NCBI GenBank assembly: GCA_007118195.1
Contig: SKSA01000138.1
Location: forward strand, 1-5,461
Reading direction: 5' to 3'
Length of the DNA: 5,461 nucleotides
Source of the DNA: Anaerobacillus sp.
GTDB taxonomy: Bacteria; Bacillota; Bacilli; Bacillales; Anaerobacillaceae
Position 1 is the first letter of the stretch. Each line of letters begins with the position of its first letter. The translations under genes were made by a program, and so were the position numbers. The notes beneath the pieces were generated by a model. That model ran no database searches, was not told where the DNA came from, and saw only the letters and a list, made by a program, of their open reading frames with translations. Below are positions 1-5,443 of the stretch, in pieces.

Positions 1-11
1 AGCTGCATTAA

Positions 12-123
12 TGAATTTCATAATTCTTATTTAGCGCCACTAGGATGCTACATCTAGTTGAGTTAATTCGTTCTCAACTAGATGTAGATGGATGTGGCTA
101 GTTTATTGTTATTATGAAATTCA
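12..123. repeat. MITE-like hairpin repeat, copy 1 (intact inverted ends)
   Basis: The element is bounded by a perfect 13-bp inverted repeat, TGAATTTCATAAT at 12-24 and its complement at 111-123. Inside are a 15-bp perfect stem, CTACATCTAGTTGAG (48-62) with its complement (73-87) around a 10-base loop, and an outer GCCAC/GTGGC pairing (36-40 with 94-98). A diverged second copy lies near 3536-3633 in the same orientation, sharing CGCCACTAGGAT, ATCTAGTTGA, CTCAA, TGTAG and GATGTGGCTA in the same order. The element carries no reading frame, and I could not see a flanking target-site duplication. A non-autonomous mobile repeat fits best; a conserved structured RNA or protein-binding palindrome is the alternative. 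Confidence 0.65.
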
Positions 124-197
124 CTCGCACATTAAAACTTATTCTTTTTTTAATAATATATACCTCGTATCGTATTTTCGATATCTTTAACGTACAA

Positions 198-226
198 AGG
201 GAACGTTGACCAATTCAACGTTCCCT
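198..226 (-). terminator. Hairpin, probable terminator of the coiled-coil gene
   Basis: AGGGAACGTTGA (198-209) pairs perfectly with TCAACGTTCCCT (215-226) around a 5-base loop. It lies about 75 bases past the stop codon of the gene ending at 300. Read on the minus strand, the stem is followed only by TTTGT, so the U-tract is short. The strength of the stem and its position make a terminator likely, but it could instead be a protein-binding palindrome. Confidence 0.55.
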
Positions 227-299
227 CTAATCACTATAATACCCGCTGCTTTCTCTTATTTTATAACTTTTACAACCTGTGTAACTTCCTAAATGTTTT

Positions 300-908
300 T
301 TATAACTTTTGATAAAGCGTGATTATTTTGTGGAACTGCGATTGCGCTTCCGCGAGTTCCTGTAATGTATGTTCTGCGTCCTTCTTATAGTTCTCGTACT
401 CTTTGATTTTATCTTTTAAGACAATAACCTCAATCTCTGTGATTTCAGTTGGCAAAGTATCATCTTGAATGAGCTTTGCAAATATTTCTAAATACTCATT
501 TGAGCTGTCACCTTTTTCTAATAGTTGTTCAAATACAGGAATTGCCTTGCTCTTTGCTGTGATCGATAAGTCCATAAAAGAGATAAAACCTTCATAGTAG
601 TCAATAAACAGATGAACAGTCTCTAGTTCCTTAGTTAGTTCTTGAATATTAGATGCCCTTTGTTTATTCAATAGTTCCTGATCATCTCTATCATTTTCAA
701 CTTGCTGAGATACTTCAATAAATTTTTGAACGTGATCCTTCGGGCTAATTCTTTTATTGTTTAATGCTTTCAACTCTTCTTCATACTTTTGAAGTTTTTC
801 TTTACTGGAAATCAACTTTTCTGTACTTTTTTTTAACTCTTTTAAATTCGAATTCAATTCACTCACTCCAATGTAATAATTGTTATATTGCCTTTCAACA
901 ACATTCAT
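300..908 (-). CDS. Coiled-coil protein of unknown function
   Basis: I do not recognise a family. The product is about 202 residues, hydrophilic and very rich in Glu, Lys, Gln and Leu. It has no membrane segment, signal peptide or cysteine, so it is probably cytoplasmic. Residues about 16-50 form a strongly heptad-like Lys/Glu helix, and about 75-100 and 160-200 are further long helices. A less charged, aromatic segment (about 100-130, with YYEGFISFMDL) may be a helical core. I chose the ATG at 906-908; a TTG lies immediately before it. Neither has a good SD: the bases upstream are an A-rich run. The only strong SD in the area (941-947) serves a GTG at 934-936 in another frame, whose 13-codon reading frame overlaps this start. 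The N-terminus is therefore uncertain, and the gene may be frameshifted or translationally coupled. It stands alone, with a hairpin at 198-226 downstream and the terminator at 1109-1161 upstream. Confidence 0.75.
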   Translation of the reverse strand: MNVVERQYNNYYIGVSELNSNLKELKKSTEKLISSKEKLQKYEEELKALNNKRISPKDHVQKFIEVSQQVENDRDDQELLNKQRASNIQELTKELETVHLFIDYYEGFISFMDLSITAKSKAIPVFEQLLEKGDSSNEYLEIFAKLIQDDTLPTEITEIEVIVLKDKIKEYENYKKDAEHTLQELAEAQSQFHKIITLYQKL

Positions 909-936
909 CAAATTTTCTTAGGTCCATTGTAATCAC
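895..936 (-). other. 13-codon GTG-started frame overlapping the coiled-coil gene start
   Basis: On the minus strand a good SD, GAGGTGA (947-941), sits 4 bases before a GTG at 936-934. That opens a 13-codon frame, MITMDLRKFDECC, with stop TGA at 897-895. The frame overlaps the ATG of the coiled-coil gene (908-906) by 14 bases in a different frame. It could be a leader peptide providing translational coupling, since the downstream ATG has no SD. It could also be the true N-terminus of the coiled-coil protein, displaced by a one-base indel or a sequencing error. The SD and overlap are visible; the choice between explanations is not decidable here. Confidence 0.35.
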
Positions 937-1108
937 TGTTTCACCTCGTCCATTCTTTAATTATTATTATGAAATTAATCCTGATATAATTACTAACTCT
1001 TAAGTCCTCGAGGAAGCTCTATCAAAGGACGGTTGCAGGAAAAGGTGGGAGTGGTTAAATTGATGGGATTAGTGGTGGAGGTGTCACAGTGAAGTGTTTT
1101 AACATATT
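912..1108. other. Intergenic stretch with a G-rich segment, possible gene relic
   Basis: There is no supported gene here apart from the small frame at 895-936. The segment from about 1030 to 1092 is unusually G-rich on the plus strand compared with the AT-rich spacers elsewhere. One plus-strand frame, starting at an ATG at 969-971 and broken by a stop at 987-989, reads through AGKGGSG (about 1035-1055) and then meets a stop. Removing one T there would join it to a frame continuing K-L-M-G-L-V-V-E-V, stopping at 1090-1092. This resembles the start of a GKGGxGK P-loop ATPase that has decayed, but the match is short and may be chance. No convincing promoter for the coiled-coil gene was found. 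Confidence 0.25.
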
Positions 1109-1161
1109 AAAAAACCTGGTTTACATCAATAGCAAAACTAACTGACGTAAACCAGGTTTTT
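1109..1161 (-). terminator. Strong symmetrical rho-independent terminator
   Basis: AAAAACCTGGTTTAC (1110-1124) is perfectly complementary to GTAAACCAGGTTTTT (1147-1161), a 15-bp stem with a 22-base loop. The flanking A and T runs give a U-tract in either direction. It lies about 50 bases past the stop codon of the minus-strand gene ending at 1210, so ending that transcript is its obvious role. It also insulates the coiled-coil gene downstream. Confidence 0.85.
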
Positions 1162-1209
1162 GTGAAAATCGATCGCTTTTTAATGAATCCTACTCTTACA
1201 AAATAAATC

Positions 1210-1455
1210 CTATATTTTTTCTGCGATTATCCTAAAGTGTTCTGGGCCTATTTCTTCGATGTACGCACTCATTCCTATCGATTTGAGTAATTGAACCATT
1301 GGCTCTCCTCGTAGCGGTAAATGAATTTCAAAGGACGTTTTCTCTGATGCTTTTTGTACATAATCTAAAACTTCATCTTTCGGGTGTTCTCCTCTTAATA
1401 CTTTTTCACGAACATCAATGATTGCTTTATTACCTTCCATTTTTACATCTAGCAT
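1210..1455 (-). CDS. DUF2249-like small protein
   Basis: The product is 81 residues, soluble, with no cysteine or membrane segment. Its layout matches my memory of the DUF2249 family: an N-terminal beta strand ending in D-V-R (14-16), then E-H-P (23-25) before a helix. After that come a strand at about 41-47, G-E-P-M-V-Q-L-L (50-57) before a second helix ending in a glycine, and a final strand (H-F-R-I-I, 73-77). The family has a TusA-like two-layer alpha/beta fold. Its biochemical role is not established, though members are often found near respiratory or denitrification genes. The length is normal for the family. The ATG at 1455 has an SD, AAGGTGGTG (1472-1464), 8 bases away. It is a single gene with its own terminator (1109-1161), and a CRP/FNR-type palindrome (1566-1591) lies upstream. 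The family call rests on pattern memory, not a search; another small TusA-like family is possible. Confidence 0.7.
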   Translation of the reverse strand: MLDVKMEGNKAIIDVREKVLRGEHPKDEVLDYVQKASEKTSFEIHLPLRGEPMVQLLKSIGMSAYIEEIGPEHFRIIAEKI

Positions 1456-1540
1456 TTTTGCTACACCACCTTACAATTTTTATTAAAATTTTCTCATAAT
1501 TATCCTTGCCACCAAAATGGCTTATTTTTCACTTCATAAG

Positions 1541-1591
1541 ATTACAATATCAGTAAATAGAATTCTATGAGGTGACCTATATCACCTCATA
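1541..1591 (-). promoter_or_regulatory. CRP/FNR-type operator and -10 upstream of the DUF2249-like gene
   Basis: TATGAGGTGA (1566-1575) and TCACCTCATA (1582-1591) form a perfect 10-bp inverted repeat around a 6-base centre. The inner part, GGTGA-N6-TCACC, has the 5-6-5 layout of CRP/FNR sites (TGTGA-N6-TCACA in Bacillus FNR) with one mismatch per half. On the minus strand, -10-like hexamers TATTGT (1549-1544) or TGTAAT (1546-1541) follow. They put the site centre about 41.5-44.5 bases upstream of the expected start, with no clear -35. This is the spacing expected of a class II activator site. There is no U-tract on either side, which argues against a terminator for the Na/Pi gene. Operator geometry is visible; the identity of the regulator is inferred. 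Confidence 0.45.
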
Positions 1592-1765
1592 AAGAAAATT
1601 TAATAAATGATACTTAACGCGGCTGGTCGTGGTTGGAGTGAATCAAGATTATTCGAAATTTCATCAATGATAACTCCTAGTTATTTGGCACTTTTTTAAT
1701 TCTCGATTAATTAATTTTGTAGGTACAAAGTAACTTAAGATTATTTCTGCCTGAAAAAATATGGA
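1592..1765. other. Spacer downstream of the Na/Pi cotransporter gene
   Basis: No gene was found. A small 6-bp hairpin (ATAACT 1670-1675 with AGTTAT 1679-1684) has no U-tract in the minus direction. I see no convincing terminator for the cotransporter gene here, so some read-through towards the DUF2249-like gene is possible. Confidence 0.5.
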
Positions 1766-3367
1766 CTAAACCCTCCCAATTAACGCCTGCGAAATATTAA
1801 ATGAATGATGATTAATTTTCAACAACTGACTCATAAGGTCAACATAGATTGAGCTTAGGCGGCTGCTTTGATGATCACCGTTATTAAAATGAAGGAACCT
1901 TAAATTTCTTTCTGTTTTTAAAATAATTGGATTTCTTTTAATGACGTTAATCGCTTTCGTTCCATCATTTTCTTCGAACGCTTCAAGAGCCTCATGAAAA
2001 CTTACTACAACCTCGTTGTACAACTGTGTAATTCCTTCCACTTCCGAATTACTTAAGCTCGTATGAGTATCTTCGAGTTTGATCGTAATCAGTGCCATTC
2101 TTTGCACAGCATCTGATATGCCCTCTAGCTCATTATTAATATAAAGATATTTTAAACTTTCCATCGACTCTTCCTCAGAAAGCTCTTGCTCAGTGATATC
2201 TTGTAAATAATGATAAATCTCACGATAAATCGTATCAATGGTGCTTTCGTATTCAATCACTGATTGGCGATGACCTGGATTTTTTTCATCTAACATCGAT
2301 TCGAATTTACTTAACATCTCTTGATCTATTAAACTTGCCATACTCCCTAATTCTTTTTTCGTCTGGATAAGAGCAACGACTGGAACTTCTAAACTATCAG
2401 GATCCAAGTACTTCACATGTTTTGGCAATTTCTCTTTACTAGGAAGCAGTGTCACCATCCAGTCGGCAAATTTATTACAAAACGGCAAAAGTATAATTAA
2501 ATTGACGATGTTAAAAATGGTGTGGGCGTTGGCAATTTGTCGTTCAATATCCCCACCTAACATTTGTAATCCAGAAACGAAAATTGATGTGATGGGAAGG
2601 AAAAACAAAACGCCTATCATTTTAAAAAGTGCATGCGCGACAGCCGTTCGTTGCGCATCTTTTGAAGCCTTTACACTTGAAATTAACGCAGTGACGACGG
2701 TTCCGATATTGGCGCCGTAGACGATGGCAATCGCCGCTTCAAGTGTTAATGAACCACTCACTGCGAGGGTCATCGCAATCGCAATGGTGGCGGCACTATT
2801 TTGGATAATCGCAGTAAAAATTAAAGCAATAATGACCGTAACAAAAAGGTTATCAGTTAAGTAAAGAAAAGCGCCAGATAATTCCGGATTATTCTCAATC
2901 GGCTTCATCGCATCGGTAATAATCCTCATTCCGAAAAAAACAAAGCCAAACCCTAGTAAAATCGTCCCAACCGCTTTCTTTTGTGCTGATGAGACGAGAA
3001 AAATTAATACCCCTACGGCAATAAATAAAAGTGCATAATCGGTAATTTTAAAAGCTATAAGTTGTACGGTGATCGTCGTTCCAATCGCTGTCCCGAGCAT
3101 AACTCCCATCGCTTGCCTTAAAGTTAGTAGTCCGGCATTAACAAAGCCGACGACCATGACTGTTGCTGCACTTGATGACTGCAAAACTGCCGCTAAAACA
3201 ATTCCGACAAGTGATCCTAAAAGTTGATTTTTCGTCACTTTACTCAAAAATTCTTTTAAATGGTTAGAAGCTGATTTTCTTAACCCTTCACTAGCTAAAT
3301 ACATTCCATATAAAAATATACCTAGCCCACCTAACACCCCCATAATCATTTGTGCTACCCATTCCAT
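1766..3367 (-). CDS. Na+/phosphate cotransporter family protein with PhoU-like tail
   Basis: This is a predicted sodium-coupled inorganic phosphate carrier of the NptA/PNaS (SLC34-like) family in the cytoplasmic membrane. Residues about 1-310 are strongly hydrophobic, with roughly eight or more membrane segments, and contain the family's inverted duplication. Repeat one has Q-S-S-S-A-A-T (63-69) followed by G-T-A-I-G-T-T (92-98). Repeat two has Q-N-S-A-A-T (189-194) followed by G-A-N-I-G-T-V (218-224). These QSS/QNS and GxxIGT signatures mark the substrate and sodium pathway. Residues about 330-530 are soluble, helical and charged, matching the PhoU-like domain common in bacterial members. 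The length of 533 is usual for the two-domain form. The ATG at 3367 has an SD, AGGAGAG (3381-3375), 7 bases away. No phosphate-regulon genes adjoin it and I could not identify a PhoP box. Family members can carry other anions or act mainly in export, so the substrate and direction are inferred. Confidence 0.93.
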   Translation of the reverse strand: MEWVAQMIMGVLGGLGIFLYGMYLASEGLRKSASNHLKEFLSKVTKNQLLGSLVGIVLAAVLQSSSAATVMVVGFVNAGLLTLRQAMGVMLGTAIGTTITVQLIAFKITDYALLFIAVGVLIFLVSSAQKKAVGTILLGFGFVFFGMRIITDAMKPIENNPELSGAFLYLTDNLFVTVIIALIFTAIIQNSAATIAIAMTLAVSGSLTLEAAIAIVYGANIGTVVTALISSVKASKDAQRTAVAHALFKMIGVLFFLPITSIFVSGLQMLGGDIERQIANAHTIFNIVNLIILLPFCNKFADWMVTLLPSKEKLPKHVKYLDPDSLEVPVVALIQTKKELGSMASLIDQEMLSKFESMLDEKNPGHRQSVIEYESTIDTIYREIYHYLQDITEQELSEEESMESLKYLYINNELEGISDAVQRMALITIKLEDTHTSLSNSEVEGITQLYNEVVVSFHEALEAFEENDGTKAINVIKRNPIILKTERNLRFLHFNNGDHQSSRLSSIYVDLMSQLLKINHHSFNISQALIGRV

Positions 3368-3535
3368 CCTAACACTCTCCTATAATAGTAGCAGGTAAAA
3401 TCAGTTCAAGATTTCATCGAATGTTTACCACTACCTTATTTAATCTCACGACTTGACGAGTTACATTACTTTGCACTACGTTCAATAAAATCGATCAACA
3501 AATAAAGGCTTGCTAAAAGGAAGAAACCGTTAAAG
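3368..3535. other. Upstream region of the Na/Pi cotransporter gene
   Basis: On the minus strand TTGAAC (3409-3404) and TATTAT (3387-3382), 16 bases apart, look like a sigma-A pair. However, a start 7 bases past the -10 would fall inside the SD at 3381-3375 and destroy it, so I do not call it the promoter. Nothing else here stands out. The true promoter may lie further up, towards the repeat copy at 3536-3633. Confidence 0.35.
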
Positions 3536-3633
3536 TGTTTTTATGATACTATTATTCGCCACTAGGATATTCAATCTAGTTGATTTGAACTCAATGTAGC
3601 TTGATGTGGCTAATCATTGGGATTATAAAATTC
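3536..3633. repeat. MITE-like hairpin repeat, copy 2 (decayed)
   Basis: This is the second, diverged copy of the element at 12-123, in the same orientation. It keeps CGCCACTAGGAT (3557-3568), ATCTAGTTGA (3574-3583), CTCAA (3590-3594), TGTAG (3595-3599) and GATGTGGCTA (3603-3612) in order. Relative to copy 1 it has lost about nine bases from the loop and right arm of the central stem, so only short pairings remain (TTGA with TCAA, CTA with TAG). The right end GATTATAAAATTC (3621-3633) and the left TTTTTATGATAC (3538-3549) are a degraded inverted pair. The outer GCCAC/GTGGC pairing is conserved. It lies between the cotransporter and zinc-ribbon genes and interrupts neither. Confidence 0.6.
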
Positions 3634-3887
3634 GTTTACTTATAAAATTTGATGAGATAAACATTGTCGGTATCCACCGACAGTTAGGAGATTTTATATT
3701 GTTTTTTAGCCAACGGACTGTGGAACAACGTTGTGAAACAAGAAATTTCGAGGAGTGCCTGTCACTTAAACCATTTTTGTACTTTATTAATAATATACAA
3801 ATATGAGGCAATTAGAACTTTGTTCGAGTGTGAACTTCTTACTTTGCTTTTTTAAAATAAGGAGGTAGCCCGCAACAATTCTGCCAC
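3634..3887. other. Non-coding stretch with hairpin and palindromes
   Basis: I support no gene here; the short open frames on both strands lack an SD at their starts and have implausible composition. What is present: a perfect 7-bp GC-rich stem, TGTCGGT (3665-3671) with ACCGACA (3676-3682), and a 4-base loop; the palindromes ACAACGTTGT (3725-3734) and GAAATTTC (3742-3749); and GTGCCTGTCAC (3755-3765). The last resembles, from memory, a short sequence repeated in Bacillus genomes. A GGAGG at 3861-3865 is followed by no suitable start codon. The region may be a further decayed repeat or remnant. Confidence 0.35.
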
Positions 3888-3944
3888 AAAAAATAACCAC
3901 TAATAAAGACGTGATAATATTACCGTCTCTATTTAATGGTTATT
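3888..3944 (-). terminator. Rho-independent terminator of the zinc-ribbon gene
   Basis: AATAACCA (3892-3899) pairs with TGGTTATT (3937-3944). Inside it AGACG (3907-3911) pairs with CGTCT (3924-3928), separated by a small internal loop. Read on the minus strand the structure ends in GGTTATTTTTT, giving a clear U-tract. It lies about 80 bases beyond the stop codon of the gene ending at 4023, in the right direction to end that transcript. Confidence 0.75.
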
Positions 3945-4022
3945 CGATATTGATGATTAATTTTTCGTATTGGAACAGCTTTTTAACATAACTTAATTTG
4001 TGAAACCGCGCAAACATAATGT

Positions 4023-4265
4023 TTAAGCGTATTTCATACCTGCAACTTTTACGTTATTAACATCATCTGAACTACAAGGAGTTACAGCATACGTCATTTC
4101 ACATTTTGGACAATTCATAACGACTGTTTCTAATGTAAAAGTTTCGCCACATTGACATGTAATTTCGAGGGCCTTTTTTGGTGCCCAACTTTCTTTCCCT
4201 TTACTTTTAATATGATCAACAATGGCCATTCCATCTTTTAAGTGACTTGAACATCCACAACTCAT
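4023..4265 (-). CDS. Small Cys-rich zinc-ribbon-like protein
   Basis: The product is 80 residues and I do not recognise a named family. It starts M-S-C-G-C, then a short helical segment with D-H (17-18), then a C-Q-C-G turn (37-40) followed by an aromatic strand, C-P-K-C (52-55), and a final cysteine at 63 in T-P-C-S. C-x-C plus C-P-x-C spaced about 13 residues apart is a typical zinc-ribbon layout. The N-terminal C-G-C could bind metal or take part in redox chemistry. It has no membrane segment and is presumably cytoplasmic. The start is the ATG at 4265: GGGAGGT (4278-4272) sits 6 bases before it. A longer frame begins at 4310, but that start overlaps the predicted -10 and would add 15 basic, poorly led residues. 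The gene stands alone, with its own terminator (3888-3944) and a CRP/FNR-type site upstream. Function is unknown; metal binding is inferred from the cysteines. Confidence 0.75.
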   Translation of the reverse strand: MSCGCSSHLKDGMAIVDHIKSKGKESWAPKKALEITCQCGETFTLETVVMNCPKCEMTYAVTPCSSDDVNNVKVAGMKYA

Positions 4266-4302
4266 AAGATTACCTCCCGATTTAACTCTATTTTTATTTC
4301 TA

Positions 4303-4353
4303 TAGTACAATCATATAGGAAGCGACTCCCATTTGTAAGTGATCAAATTCACA
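4303..4353 (-). promoter_or_regulatory. CRP/FNR-type operator and -10 upstream of the zinc-ribbon gene
   Basis: On the minus strand TGTGA-ATTTGA-TCACT (4353-4338) matches the Bacillus FNR-type consensus TGTGA-N6-TCACA at 9 of 10 defined bases. A -10-like TATGAT lies at 4315-4310, so the expected start is near 4303-4304. That puts the site centre about 41.5-42.5 bases upstream, the classic activator position. The hexamer at the -35 position (TTACAA) is poor, as expected for an activator-dependent promoter. The leader to the ATG would be about 38 bases. A CRP-like regulator other than FNR could use the same site. Confidence 0.55.
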
Positions 4354-4478
4354 AAAGTTAATTATCTTTTAGTGAAATAATATTTTAGCCGACGCGATAT
4401 TTTTTTCAGTGAATCGCTTAGTTAGCAAATCGAGATAGTCACCGTTTTTTCGCCGCAAAACTACTAGGAGCAACCCTT

Positions 4479-5384
4479 CTATTCAATATAAACCTCTCTT
4501 TCAAATGTAGCCCCATCATTATAAACTACTTTTAAAACAAAGTTCGTATATTCAAAGTGCTCATCTTTAAAGTTCTTTTGAAACCAAAGCGGTTGCTGGG
4601 GGCTTGTATTGGGTTCACTTAATTCCAATGACTCTTCAGTTACTAGTACACCGTTGTTATATTTCAGTACAGAAACTTCCTGAAGAGTCATACCTTTATC
4701 ACTATATAATGGCGGTGCCATCACAGAAATATTGTAACCATCACCATGAAAATCAACCATACTTTCTAAAACACCGTAATATCTTGTTCCTAAATAGCCA
4801 AGGTCGGTTGTTTTAATATCATCACTCTTCACTAATTCATCATTTGAAACTGTGACATAATAATAAAGTTGATTTTTATGATTATCATACCGAGCCTTTT
4901 CTTCAACAATTACTTCCATTTCATTTGGATTTTTAGTTCTTCCTCTTGAAATATTCGTATACCATTGCGGCTCAAGTGAAACATCAATTGTGATATTCGC
5001 CTCAAACAAACCATCTCCAACATCGACGGCCGGAACTGTCTCATATTGCTCTCCTTCACCAAACTTATAATGAAAATGGACTTCCGAATCGCGAAGTAGC
5101 TCTTTAATTTGCCAGTTAAAATGAATCGTCGGTTGACCTTTAGACAATTTTTCCGTATCGATATCCATTCCGATCGCACTAATCCAACTTTGTTCTCTTT
5201 TAAATTCATGTAGGATGTTATTAAAATGACTGGATTGATGATCGACACTTCTTTTAATATCCATTTGAGAATTAGAAATGGAATTGACACGGTTTTCTAG
5301 ATCTCCCATTTTAGATAATACGCGTACATTGATGATTAAGCTGATCACTAGAGCTACGACTACAATTATTTTAAAATACTTCAT
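4479..5384 (-). CDS. Membrane-anchored protein with extracytoplasmic beta-rich domain, unknown function
   Basis: The product is 301 residues and I do not recognise a family. Residues 5-22 form one hydrophobic helix after M-K-Y-F-K. There is no lipobox cysteine or obvious signal-peptidase site, so it is probably an uncleaved anchor with the rest outside the membrane. Residues about 24-65 are polar and heptad-like, a likely short coiled-coil stalk. From about 66 to 301 the sequence alternates strands and turns, rich in Tyr, Val, Asp and Glu. It could be two beta-sandwich modules (about 82-180 and 181-301), though I cannot assign an Ig or FN3 family. The whole protein has no cysteine, normal for exported proteins of Bacillaceae. 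The ATG at 5384 has a strong SD, GGGAGGAG (5396-5389). A perfect TATAAT lies upstream at 5443-5438. No clear terminator follows within 4354-4478; an imperfect stem near 4410-4442 has its U-run on the wrong strand. Confidence 0.8.
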   Translation of the reverse strand: MKYFKIIVVVALVISLIINVRVLSKMGDLENRVNSISNSQMDIKRSVDHQSSHFNNILHEFKREQSWISAIGMDIDTEKLSKGQPTIHFNWQIKELLRDSEVHFHYKFGEGEQYETVPAVDVGDGLFEANITIDVSLEPQWYTNISRGRTKNPNEMEVIVEEKARYDNHKNQLYYYVTVSNDELVKSDDIKTTDLGYLGTRYYGVLESMVDFHGDGYNISVMAPPLYSDKGMTLQEVSVLKYNNGVLVTEESLELSEPNTSPQQPLWFQKNFKDEHFEYTNFVLKVVYNDGATFEREVYIE

Positions 5385-5437
5385 GCTTCTCCTCCCTTAT
5401 GCTGTACACTTAAAAATGTTTATTTTTTCCTCTACTA

Positions 5438-5443
5438 ATTATA
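5438..5443 (-). promoter_or_regulatory. Probable sigma-A -10 box of the membrane-anchored protein gene
   Basis: TATAAT occurs on the minus strand at 5443-5438, giving a predicted start near 5431 and a leader of about 47 bases before the SD-led ATG at 5384. The matching -35 would fall at or just past the window's edge (from about 5460), so it cannot be checked. Confidence 0.55.

Noticed and set aside
764..1003. Plus-strand 79-codon open frame
   Set aside because: It is mostly antisense to the coiled-coil gene and has the Phe/Leu/Ser/Tyr-rich composition of a shadow frame, with no SD.
1566..1591. The palindrome as a terminator of the cotransporter gene
   Set aside because: The 10-bp stem is followed by no U-tract on either strand; its 5-N6-5 symmetry and position upstream of a gene fit an operator better, though not certainly.
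2502..2720. Plus-strand 72-codon frame antisense to the cotransporter gene
   Set aside because: It lies opposite the conserved membrane segments of the cotransporter, and no promoter or SD supports it.
3382..3409. TTGAAC-N16-TATTAT as the promoter of the cotransporter gene
   Set aside because: The expected start would fall within the SD at 3381-3375, leaving no functional ribosome site.
3606..3811. Overlapping short open frames on both strands (66 and 62 codons)
   Set aside because: Neither has an SD at its start, the composition is not protein-like, and the plus-strand frame begins inside the repeat copy. An internal SD-like AGGAG near 3685 leads only to a TTG in the same weak frame.
4266..4310. 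Longer start (95 codons) for the zinc-ribbon gene
   Set aside because: The upstream ATG has no SD and overlaps the predicted -10 region, whereas the ATG at 4265 has a near-ideal GGGAGGT 6 bases before it.
4410..4455. Imperfect stem followed by TTTTTT as a terminator
   Set aside because: The U-run lies on the plus strand while the flanking genes are on the minus strand, and the stem has only short, interrupted pairing.
4910..5290. Minus-strand 126-codon frame inside the membrane-anchored protein gene
   Set aside because: It overlaps entirely with a longer, SD-led frame on the same strand and has an Ile/Arg-rich shadow-like composition.
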